Positions 18,844 to 26,171 of a stretch of 64,000 nucleotides of DNA are shown here, piece by piece. Positions within the stretch are counted from its first letter, which is position 1, and each line of letters begins with the position of its first letter. The notes beneath the pieces are model-generated. The model was given only the letters and a program-made list of their open reading frames with translations, was not told the DNA's origin and did no database searches. Position numbers and translations under genes: made by a program. The stretch is from an uncultured Aquimarina sp. (GTDB lineage Bacteria > Bacteroidota > Bacteroidia > Flavobacteriales > Flavobacteriaceae): positions 1-64,000 of the forward strand of contig CANMLU010000011.1 of the NCBI GenBank assembly GCA_947498815.1. Reading direction: 5' to 3'.

Positions 18844-19404
18844 ATGAAAAAGGCCAGTAAAATATTCGATTCCTTACTTGTTTTACAATGTCAATCAGGA
18901 AATAAAAGGGCAGCATCCCTTCTAGTTAAAAGATGGCATGCAAAGTTATGTCGACATGCATATTGGTATACCAAGGATTTGGAAATTTCGAAAGATATTG
19001 TTCAGGATAGCTGGAGTACTATATTTATAAAAATTAAAAGTTTAAAAGATCCAAACAGGTTTGGCAGTTGGGCACTTACGATAGTCACCAGAACTGCCAT
19101 TAATTGGTTAAGAAAGCATAAAAAAGAACTTGAGAATTTAAATATGTACAGGAATCAGTATGATGAAGTGGTTCTTGATAATCATAGTAACGAAAAAGAA
19201 AAGACTTTGGCACGTTTAAAGCTTTCAATCAAAGAATTACCAATTCATCAACAAGTTGTACTTAATCTATTTTACATAGAAGAATATAATATTAAAGAAA
19301 TAAGTGAAATAGTAAATGTGTCAACCGGTACCGTTAAATCACGTTTGTTTACGGCAAGAGAAAAATTAAAATTAATCCTTAATAATAGAAATTATGAAGA
19401 ATGA
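18844..19404 (+). CDS. ECF-type RNA polymerase sigma factor
   Basis: 186 residues with region 2 (~25-90, DIVQDSWSTIFIKI) and region 4 (~125-180, LPIHQQVVLNLFYIEEYNIKEISEIVNVSTGTVKSRL). Regions 1.1 and 3 are absent, as in ECF sigma factors. The following gene overlaps it by 11 bases and is probably its membrane partner. Promoters it controls are not visible here. Confidence 0.9.
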   Translation: MKKASKIFDSLLVLQCQSGNKRAASLLVKRWHAKLCRHAYWYTKDLEISKDIVQDSWSTIFIKIKSLKDPNRFGSWALTIVTRTAINWLRKHKKELENLNMYRNQYDEVVLDNHSNEKEKTLARLKLSIKELPIHQQVVLNLFYIEEYNIKEISEIVNVSTGTVKSRLFTAREKLKLILNNRNYEE

Positions 19405-19780
19405 TACAAAAGATATTGATCAATTAATAAAGCAAACCTTAACCCAGGAAGAGGCAAAGTTTTATGATGAATTAGATGAACAAAACCTTTTGGAGATGAT
19501 AGGAGGGGTTTTTAAAACCAAACACAGATGGCTTATGGTTATAATGCATATTGTAAATTTAATAGCATTTGGTGTATTCGTTTATTGTTTGATTCGGTTT
19601 TTTAATACAGACAATACTAATGAACTCATAAAGTGGAGTGTCACGGGGTTTTTATGTATTATGACCGTCTCAATGATAAAGATATTTTGGTGGGCACAGA
19701 TGGATAAAAATGCAATATTACGAGAGCTTAAGAGGTTAGAACTACAAGTTTCCTCTTTGGCAGGAAAAATACCCGAATAA
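19394..19780 (+). CDS. DUF6768 membrane protein, partner of the ECF sigma factor
   Basis: 128 residues: an acidic N-terminus (~1-45), two membrane helices (~49-68 and ~78-97) and a C-terminal amphipathic helix (NAILRELKRLELQVSSLAG). It resembles DUF6768. The 11-base overlap with the sigma gene argues for co-translation and an anti-sigma-like role, although no zinc anti-sigma motif is present. Confidence 0.7.
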   Translation: MKNDTKDIDQLIKQTLTQEEAKFYDELDEQNLLEMIGGVFKTKHRWLMVIMHIVNLIAFGVFVYCLIRFFNTDNTNELIKWSVTGFLCIMTVSMIKIFWWAQMDKNAILRELKRLELQVSSLAGKIPE

Positions 19781-19850
19781 GATTTTATAGAGAAACTTAT
19801 ATTTAGTAATTTGCGACTCTCTTAGGGATGATTTCTCTCCCACGCTGAAT

Positions 19851-19882
19851 TTTCGTTCCGATAACCATCGGGATTAGCGAAA
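19851..19882 (+). promoter_or_regulatory. Nested hairpin upstream of rocD
   Basis: TTTCG ... CCGAT-AACC-ATCGG ... CGAAA forms a two-part stem in the gap before rocD. It could be the terminator of the sigma-factor pair (without a T run) or a leader structure of rocD. Confidence 0.3.
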
Positions 19883-19932
19883 GGATAAAGGTATAGAAGG
19901 AATGGTTATTTTATCAATTTAAATTATAAAAA

Positions 19933-21210
19933 ATGGCTGTTTTAGAAAAATTAACTTCTCAAGAAGCAATCGATTTAGAAAATAAATATGGAGCCCATAA
20001 TTATCATCCATTACCCGTTGTTTTAAGCAAAGGAGAAGGAGTATATGTTTGGGATGTAGAAGGTAAAAAGTATTACGATTTCTTAAGTGCATATTCTGCA
20101 GTAAATCAAGGGCATTGCCATCCTAAAATTGTGGGAGCAATGGTAAACCAGGCTCAGACGTTAACATTGACATCAAGAGCGTTTTATAATGATAAATTAG
20201 GCGAATACGAGAAATACATTACCGAGTTTTTTGGTTTTGATAAAGTATTACCAATGAATACGGGAGCAGAAGCCGTTGAAACTGCCTTGAAATTATGTAG
20301 AAAATGGGCCTATGAGAAGAAAGGTATTCCAGAGAATGAAGCACAAATTATTGTATGTGAAAACAATTTTCATGGGAGAACCACTACCATTATTTCATTT
20401 TCAAATGATCCTGTAGCTCGTAAGAACTTTGGACCCTATACCGCTGGATTTATCAAAATAGAATATGATAATCTTATCGCATTAGAGCAAGCGCTTGAAA
20501 GTAATAAAAATGTTGCAGGGTTTTTGGTGGAACCTATACAAGGTGAAGCTGGAGTGTATGTGCCATCTGATGATTATTTATCAAAGGCAAAAGCATTGTG
20601 TGAAAAACATGATGTGTTGTTTATCGCTGATGAAGTACAGACGGGTATTGCCAGAACGGGAAGATTATTGGCAACATGTGGTAATTGTTCTTGTGAGGAT
20701 AAAAATTGTTCAGGTTCGCCAAATGTGAAGCCCGATGTTTTGATATTAGGTAAAGCATTAAGCGGAGGAGCATATCCCGTATCTGCTGTTTTAGCAGATG
20801 ATCATATCATGGAAGTAATAAAACCTGGTAATCATGGTAGTACTTTTGGAGGTAATCCAGTTGCTGCTGCAGTAGCAGTTGCTGCTTTAGAAGTAGTGCG
20901 AGATGAAAAACTAGCAGAGAATGCTTTCGAATTAGGGGAACTATTTAGATCAGAGTTAAATACATATATTGAGAACTCTGGTATAGTTAAGCTTGTTCGT
21001 GGTAAAGGATTATTAAATGCTATTGTGATTAATGATGACGAAGAAAGCGAAACTGCTTGGAATATTTGTGTTGCCCTAAAGGAAAATGGGCTTTTGGCCA
21101 AACCTACCCACGGAAATATTATTCGTTTTGCGCCACCACTAGTTATGACCAAAGAACAACTTTTGGATTGTGTTGGTATTATTACTAAAACTCTTAAAGA
21201 ATTCGAATAG
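19933..21210 (+). CDS. rocD: Ornithine--oxo-acid transaminase
   Basis: 425 residues, class III PLP aminotransferase. Visible motifs: [20 protein letters not shown], the [15 protein letters not shown] Asp-containing strand, and the PLP lysine in [11 protein letters not shown]. It converts ornithine and 2-oxoglutarate to glutamate semialdehyde and glutamate. Between the Asp strand and the lysine there is a short Cys-rich insert ([11 protein letters not shown], residues ~253-264) that classical RocD enzymes lack. Alone on the plus strand with a terminator after it. Confidence 0.92.
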   Translation: MAVLEKLTSQEAIDLENKYGAHNYHPLPVVLSKGEGVYVWDVEGKKYYDFLSAYSAVNQGHCHPKIVGAMVNQAQTLTLTSRAFYNDKLGEYEKYITEFFGFDKVLPMNTGAEAVETALKLCRKWAYEKKGIPENEAQIIVCENNFHGRTTTIISFSNDPVARKNFGPYTAGFIKIEYDNLIALEQALESNKNVAGFLVEPIQGEAGVYVPSDDYLSKAKALCEKHDVLFIADEVQTGIARTGRLLATCGNCSCEDKNCSGSPNVKPDVLILGKALSGGAYPVSAVLADDHIMEVIKPGNHGSTFGGNPVAAAVAVAALEVVRDEKLAENAFELGELFRSELNTYIENSGIVKLVRGKGLLNAIVINDDEESETAWNICVALKENGLLAKPTHGNIIRFAPPLVMTKEQLLDCVGIITKTLKEFE

Positions 21211-21237
21211 GATTTAAATACATATTTTTTTACAATG

Positions 21238-21264
21238 AAATCCCGCTATACAGTGGGGTTTTTT
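21238..21264 (+). terminator. Terminator of rocD
   Basis: AAATCCC / GGGGTT stem with an imperfect loop, followed by six T. Confidence 0.6.
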
Positions 21265-21292
21265 GGTGTATTATACTTTGTTTTTCCTTGTA

Positions 21293-21475
21293 AACTCAAC
21301 CCGCTTTATGCAATTGAACTTCGTTATGAAGCTTGGAGATGCAAGAAATACTAACTCTTTCTTGATTTTAGCATAGCACCGCTACGGTGAAATTAAAAAA
21401 AGTAGCAAAGCGATAGTATTTGCAGTAGCTCATAGATGAAATAGATTTTCTATTGCATAAAACGGGTTCAAGGAG
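21293..21475. repeat. ~183-bp palindromic element with imperfect terminal inverted repeats
   Basis: Left end ACCCGCTTTATGCAAT and right end ATTGCATAAAACGGGT are imperfect inverse copies; further in, AAATACTA and TAGTATTT pair; the centre is a perfect hairpin CACCG-CTA-CGGTG at 21377-21389. All three layers share one centre near 21383. No coding frame. It looks like a MITE-like or structured-RNA element. Confidence 0.6.
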
Positions 21476-21860
21476 CCAAATAACAAAATGGTTCATAAGG
21501 TATATTTCGAGAAAACCAAAACATGCATATTATAATACCAATGATGATAGGAGTTTTGGGATGATATAAATAATTATAATAGGATTTGTTGAAATATTGA
21601 TTTATGCCTTTGATTGCAACGTTATACCCTATAGAAAACAGTCCTAGAATATAAAGGGCGTTGTAATTAAGAGTTTCTAAAATATTAAAATGTAATAATT
21701 GATGTAATGCTCTTTGACTACCACATCCCGGGCAGTACAAACCAGTAAGGCTATAAAAAGGACATTTTGGGAAGTATATCTCTAATCCTGGATTATAAAA
21801 GTAATATAGGTATAGTATTAGTGCTAATACTATACCTATTAAAATATATTTAATTTTCAT
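21468..21860 (-). CDS. DUF2752 domain membrane protein
   Basis: 130 residues. The DUF2752 signature CPFYSLTGLYCPGCGSQRAL (~33-52) is followed by two to three membrane helices. It overlaps the CD225 gene's stop by one base and is third in a minus-strand run of DUF2752 - CD225 - DUF2752. Function unknown. Its 3' end enters the palindromic element by eight bases. Confidence 0.85.
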   Translation of the reverse strand: MKIKYILIGIVLALILYLYYFYNPGLEIYFPKCPFYSLTGLYCPGCGSQRALHQLLHFNILETLNYNALYILGLFSIGYNVAIKGINQYFNKSYYNYLYHPKTPIIIGIIICMFWFSRNIPYEPFCYLAP

Positions 21861-22141
21861 TAGTATCCGCTAGCACCACTCATCATTGCCATACCACCCA
21901 TAGCAAACATAAATACTAAATAAAGTACACCTACAACTAATCCAGAAATAAATCCGATTTTAGTCCATTTTTTGGCATCTGCCGAAGCCTTATTAGCTTC
22001 TTCAATGTTTCCTGTGTCGAAAGCAGAATTCACTTTAGAGGCATGAACAATGCCTACAATTCCTAAGGGAAGACAACAAAAGATAGTTACTAAAATAGAT
22101 TCTACTAAATAGTTTTTGGGTCTTTCTTGATTAGTTTCCAT
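21860..22141 (-). CDS. CD225/dispanin family membrane protein
   Basis: 93 residues. The first helix with the CCLPLGIVGIVHA motif, the polar loop (ANKASADAKKWTKIG) and the second helix are those of the CD225/dispanin family. Role in bacteria unclear. Located between two DUF2752 genes. Confidence 0.85.
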   Translation of the reverse strand: METNQERPKNYLVESILVTIFCCLPLGIVGIVHASKVNSAFDTGNIEEANKASADAKKWTKIGFISGLVVGVLYLVFMFAMGGMAMMSGASGY

Positions 22142-22169
22142 AAATATAGATTTAGTTAAAAATTAATTT

Positions 22170-22466
22170 TCATTTTATAATATAGCTTACAATCATAGTA
22201 AGCGCTGTGATAATCATAAGGCTCATTTTTATTACCCAATCATTCTTAAATTGGACAAAAAAATTAAAGCTAATAAATACTAGTAATGTTAACAAAGGAT
22301 ATATGGCTGGATACATATAAAAAGCAGCCATAAACTCTCCCTTTAATAAAAGTACGACCGATCTCTGCATACCACAACCAATGCAGTCAACACCAAAAAG
22401 TCTTTTACTTAAACAAGGAAGCATGAGTTTTTCCAAGAATAATAATTTACTATTTTCACGATACAA
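22170..22466 (-). CDS. DUF2752 domain membrane protein
   Basis: Up to 98 residues. The signature GVDCIGCGMQRS is near the N-terminus, followed by three helices. The start is unsure: TTG at 22466, TTG at 22436 (giving MEKLMLPCLSK, like relatives) or ATG at 22424. First gene of the DUF2752-CD225-DUF2752 run. Confidence 0.8.
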   Translation of the reverse strand: MYRENSKLLFLEKLMLPCLSKRLFGVDCIGCGMQRSVVLLLKGEFMAAFYMYPAIYPLLTLLVFISFNFFVQFKNDWVIKMSLMIITALTMIVSYIIK

Positions 22467-22520
22467 TATACGTAAATAAGTAATTTATCATAATTGCAGG
22501 GCATAAAATCTATTATTTGA

Positions 22521-22528
22521 TATTTTTG
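22521..22528 (+). promoter_or_regulatory. -7 element of the small membrane gene and Smr gene
   Basis: TATTTTTG, four bases before the ATG at 22533, so the message should be close to leaderless. Confidence 0.5.
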
Positions 22529-22532
22529 CATT

Positions 22533-22745
22533 ATGAATTATAGCAGAATTAAAAGGATTACGAGTATACTTCTTATTACTATGGGAGCAGTAGCTTTAAT
22601 AAGTGAAATAGCTTCAATGAAGAAGAATTACTATATACAAAGTATGGGGCTGGTTTTTTTGATGTTGGGCCTATTTATGATAAATACCAAAGTAAAGTCA
22701 AAAACAGATACCCTTTCAGATCAAGACTATAAAGAAGAAGAATAA
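22533..22745 (+). CDS. Small membrane protein
   Basis: 70 residues with two membrane helices (~8-26, ~33-50) and an acidic tail (DQDYKEEE). Its last base is shared with the first base of the Smr gene. Found beside Smr/DUF2027 genes in related bacteria, to my recollection; function unknown. Confidence 0.65.
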   Translation: MNYSRIKRITSILLITMGAVALISEIASMKKNYYIQSMGLVFLMLGLFMINTKVKSKTDTLSDQDYKEEE

Positions 22746-23293
22746 TGATACAAAAAGGGGATAGGGTTTCGGTATTAGATGAACCAATTTCGGGTGTAGT
22801 GATTGCCGTGACTTCAGAAGAAGTTATTATCGAAACGGAAGATGGTTTTGATATGACATTTTTAATTCGTGAGGTAGTAAAAATCAAATCGGAGGACATG
22901 ATCATTCCTTCATATGAAGAGGTGAACAGAAATTTACAAGAAAAAGAAATTTTTAAAAAGAAACCCAAAAGACCAATTGCAAAGCCCAAAGAACGCCATT
23001 TGCCACCTATGGAGGTAGATTTACATATCCATAAGTTGGTTAAGTCAACCAGAGGTATGACCAATCATGAAATGGTTACATTACAAATAGACACAGCAAA
23101 GGGGCAGTTGGATTTTGCGATTAATAAGCGTATCCCAAGAGTTGTTTTCATACACGGCGTAGGACAAGGAGTATTAAAAGAGGAACTTAAATATCTTTTT
23201 GGAAGATACGATAATGTGAAAACATCTGATGCCGATTATAAAAAATATGGATTGGGAGCAATGGAAGTTTATATTGTTCAAAACCCTAGGTAA
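22745..23293 (+). CDS. Smr-domain protein with N-terminal DUF2027-like domain
   Basis: 182 residues. The N-terminal ~60 residues (KGDRVSVLDEPISGVVIAV) form a small beta domain as in DUF2027. The C-terminal half is an Smr domain: DLHIHKLV, then VVFIHGVGQGVLKEEL and a GAMEVYI end. Smr domains are nucleases or nucleic-acid-binding modules; the usual DxH and GxG motifs are present. No MutS part. Confidence 0.85.
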   Translation: MIQKGDRVSVLDEPISGVVIAVTSEEVIIETEDGFDMTFLIREVVKIKSEDMIIPSYEEVNRNLQEKEIFKKKPKRPIAKPKERHLPPMEVDLHIHKLVKSTRGMTNHEMVTLQIDTAKGQLDFAINKRIPRVVFIHGVGQGVLKEELKYLFGRYDNVKTSDADYKKYGLGAMEVYIVQNPR

Positions 23294-23827
23294 TTATTGA
23301 GATACAGGGATTGTAAATTCGTCTGTTCCAAGCTCAATCAATTCTTGTCTAATAGTAATACCATTTCCTTCTAAGGTAATATTAGTGAGCATGATAGTTC
23401 TGGTATAAGTGATTTCGGTGCCTGTGTTACTTTTTTCTGCATAGAGTATCTCTGCACTCCCGTTGGAAGCAATCAATTCTTGAGTCACAGAAATATTTCC
23501 TGGCGGAACACTAGAGCAGAAATACTCTGTTCCATTAATAGATTGATCAAATTGTCTATATACCAGAGTGTTTGACGTGCCGTTTAAGCTTGTGGTAAAT
23601 GATAGACTCTCTGGTACGGTATTAAGCTCAAAAGTAGAACTTGTGAAGTTTAGTGAAAAAGCTTGATTAATATCAGAATCTACTTTGTAAAAGACAAATG
23701 TGTTGTCGTTCTGATTTTCACAATTTGCGACTGGAGCATCAAATAAGATGTCATTTTCGATGATGTCACCTTCACTACAACCAAAAAACAGTACAAGAGA
23801 AGTAATTATATAAAACGCTTTGTTCAT
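23294..23827 (-). CDS. Lipoprotein, paralogue of its neighbour
   Basis: About 177 residues. The start is placed at the ATG at 23827 (an in-frame TTG at 23833 is not needed), giving a signal with lipobox FFGCS (Cys17). The body aligns with the upstream gene: FVFYKVDSDINQAFSLNF versus FVFFKINTSINEAISYNF, YRQFDQSINGTEYFCSS versus YRKFDTAITADYYCSN, PPGNISVTQELIASNGSAEI versus PPSNISVTEELVASSGIAEI. Function unknown. Two bases separate it from the upstream gene. Confidence 0.75.
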   Translation of the reverse strand: MNKAFYIITSLVLFFGCSEGDIIENDILFDAPVANCENQNDNTFVFYKVDSDINQAFSLNFTSSTFELNTVPESLSFTTSLNGTSNTLVYRQFDQSINGTEYFCSSVPPGNISVTQELIASNGSAEILYAEKSNTGTEITYTRTIMLTNITLEGNGITIRQELIELGTDEFTIPVSQ

Positions 23828-23829
23828 GA

Positions 23830-24744
23830 TCAATTGTTATTTGGTTTTGGGTCGGTTATAGAAATTGTAACATCTTTAAAACCAAACGATAAATCACTAT
23901 CCTGAAAATCCCCATTATTACCATTAAACTCTACACCTGTAATGATTACTGTGGTCCTGTAGGTTGTTCTTACGGTATTTTCTGCTTTTGGATCAACCGT
24001 TACGGACGTGTTTGTCGATTCCGGATCGAGGTAAAACAATAATCCAGAATCTGGATCTCTATCGTCTCTGGGATTTCCATTTCCGTCGGCATCTTCATTT
24101 CTAGTTGGTATTCCATCATCGTCATCATCGGCTTCTAGATAATCCGGGATACCATCGCCATCTGTATCTCTGGGGTCGTCGTTATCAGGGATTTCATTAG
24201 GTAATTCAACACTTGTAAGTATGTTATCATCATCATCATCCTGATCCTTGTAATTTGGAATACCATCTCCATCAGTATCGTCGTCGTCCAAATTTCCATT
24301 TCCGTTTAAATCTTCATCTTCTGCTGGGATACCATCGTTATCATCTTCCAAAATAATTTCAGTTGAAATCTCGGCTATTCCGGAAGAAGCAACTAATTCT
24401 TCGGTTACCGATATATTACTTGGCGGAAGATTGGAACAATAGTAATCTGCTGTTATCGCAGTGTCAAACTTTCTATAGATAACACTGCTCGTATTGTCCT
24501 TTAAATCTATTGTTATAGGTGTTGGTGTAACAGTAGTTTCTGAAAAAGTTTCGCTAATGAAGTTATACGATATTGCCTCATTAATGGACGTATTAATTTT
24601 AAAAAAAACAAATTCGTCTGTTTTTGAACCATTACAGATCTGCAAATCAACATCATCGAACTCAAAACTTGTGATGATTATGTCACCATCATCACAAGAT
24701 GATAGTAGAAGTATAGAAAAAATAAAAGAAATAAGCTTTTTCAC
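23830..24744 (-). CDS. Lipoprotein with an inserted thrombospondin-3-like calcium repeat block
   Basis: 304 residues, GTG start, lipobox LLSSC (Cys17). The first ~125 and last ~50 residues match the downstream paralogue. Between them lies an Asp-rich block (~135-235) of DTDGDGIPNYKDQDDDDD-type units, the calcium-binding thrombospondin type 3 pattern, which the paralogue lacks. The protein is probably exported to the cell surface and stiffened by calcium. Ligand unknown. Confidence 0.8.
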   Translation of the reverse strand: MKKLISFIFSILLLSSCDDGDIIITSFEFDDVDLQICNGSKTDEFVFFKINTSINEAISYNFISETFSETTVTPTPITIDLKDNTSSVIYRKFDTAITADYYCSNLPPSNISVTEELVASSGIAEISTEIILEDDNDGIPAEDEDLNGNGNLDDDDTDGDGIPNYKDQDDDDDNILTSVELPNEIPDNDDPRDTDGDGIPDYLEADDDDDGIPTRNEDADGNGNPRDDRDPDSGLLFYLDPESTNTSVTVDPKAENTVRTTYRTTVIITGVEFNGNNGDFQDSDLSFGFKDVTISITDPKPNNN

Positions 24745-24887
24745 GGATCTTAAAATTTTATAAATTCTTAATATAAAACTAGTTGGTTTCTATAAAAGAC
24801 GAAAGAAAACAAAGAATGTTTATACAAGCCCAAATTTTAACAATTTTTCACAAAAGTAAAGGAATTGAAAGATTATAACGTCTCTGG

Positions 24888-24917
24888 TTGTAAATAATTT
24901 TATTTAAACTAGTTTTG
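24888..24917 (+). promoter_or_regulatory. Promoter of the cysteine desulfurase gene
   Basis: TTG (24888-24890), 19 bases, TAGTTTTG (24910-24917): a full match to the Bacteroidota consensus. The leader to the ATG at 25010 would be about 85 bases. Confidence 0.75.
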
Positions 24918-25009
24918 CATATGTAAAAATGTGAATTTTATAAAAAATGCAGTTTGTTTTTATCAAAATTCATAATTCAAATGTTTAAACAACTAATTAT
25001 TTGTATTTC

Positions 25010-26158
25010 ATGCAAAAAGTTTATTTTGATAGTGCGGCTACCACAAAGTTGCGACCAGAAGTGATAAACAAAATGGTTGCTGTATTAAATGAAGATTTTG
25101 GTAATCCATCTTCTACTCATGGATTTGGACGTTCTGCGAAAAACCATATTGAACAGGCTCGCAAAAATATTTCTAAATATCTTGGAGTAAAAGCTTCAGA
25201 AATTATATTTACCTCGGGAGGTACCGAAGCCGATAACCTTGCTATACATAGCGCGGTTAGAGATCTCGAAGTACAACATATTATTACTTCCAAGATAGAG
25301 CATCATGCAGTATTGCATACGGTGCAGGAAATCGAATCACGTAATTCGGTAAAAGTAAGTTATGTTAATATACAAAAAGATGGAAGTGTTGATTACGAAC
25401 ATTTGACATCGTTACTAAGTGCTTCAAATGTAAAAACTTTGGTAAGTTTGATGCATGTGAATAATGAAGTGGGTACTATTTTGGATATCAAGAGGGTAGG
25501 GGACTTATGCAAAGAGCACGACGCACTTTTTCATAGTGACATGGTCCAATCTATTGGTCATTTTGAAGTAGATTTGAGTGATTTGAATGTAGATTTTACG
25601 GCAGTAAGTGCTCATAAATTTCATGGCCCTAAGGGCGTAGGCTTTGCTTATATACGTAAAAACTCTGGAATAAAACCTCAGATTTTTGGAGGCGAACAAG
25701 AACGGGGATATAGAGCCGGTACCGAGAGTGTTCATAATATCTCTGGTATGGATGAAGCTTTAAAGTTGGCCTATGAAAACTTGGAAGATGAAAAAGGTTA
25801 TGTTATTGAATTGAAACAATATTTTGTTGATACTTTGAAAACGCATATTGAAGGCGTTAAATTTAATGCGAATTGTTGTGATGTTGCTCATAGTACTTAT
25901 ACATTGATTAATGTTTGTTTACCTATTTCGGATGAAAAAGCGGGAATATTATTGTTTCATTTAGATATTAATGGCATTGCATGCTCAAAAGGAAGTGCAT
26001 GTCAGAGTGGAAGTGGTAAAGGTTCACATGTTCTAACTGAAATTTTATCTGAAGAAGACTTACAAAAACCATCGGTACGTTTTTCTTTTTCAAAATATAA
26101 TACCAAAGAAGAAGTGGATTATGTAGTAGATGTGCTAAAGAAGTTTATCGACCAGTAA
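25010..26158 (+). CDS. Cysteine desulfurase (NifS/IscS family)
   Basis: 382 residues, class V PLP enzyme. Motifs: YFDSAATTKLRP, FTSGGTEADNLA, the PLP lysine in SAHKFHGPKG, and the mobile active-site Cys in SACQSGSGKGSHVL. It removes sulfur from cysteine for iron-sulfur clusters or tRNA thiolation. The start at 25010 drops three residues of a longer in-frame TTG reading and gives the usual MQKVYFDSAATT. No isc or suf genes adjoin it. Confidence 0.92.
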   Translation: MQKVYFDSAATTKLRPEVINKMVAVLNEDFGNPSSTHGFGRSAKNHIEQARKNISKYLGVKASEIIFTSGGTEADNLAIHSAVRDLEVQHIITSKIEHHAVLHTVQEIESRNSVKVSYVNIQKDGSVDYEHLTSLLSASNVKTLVSLMHVNNEVGTILDIKRVGDLCKEHDALFHSDMVQSIGHFEVDLSDLNVDFTAVSAHKFHGPKGVGFAYIRKNSGIKPQIFGGEQERGYRAGTESVHNISGMDEALKLAYENLEDEKGYVIELKQYFVDTLKTHIEGVKFNANCCDVAHSTYTLINVCLPISDEKAGILLFHLDINGIACSKGSACQSGSGKGSHVLTEILSEEDLQKPSVRFSFSKYNTKEEVDYVVDVLKKFIDQ

Positions 26159-26171
26159 ACGATTATAGTTA

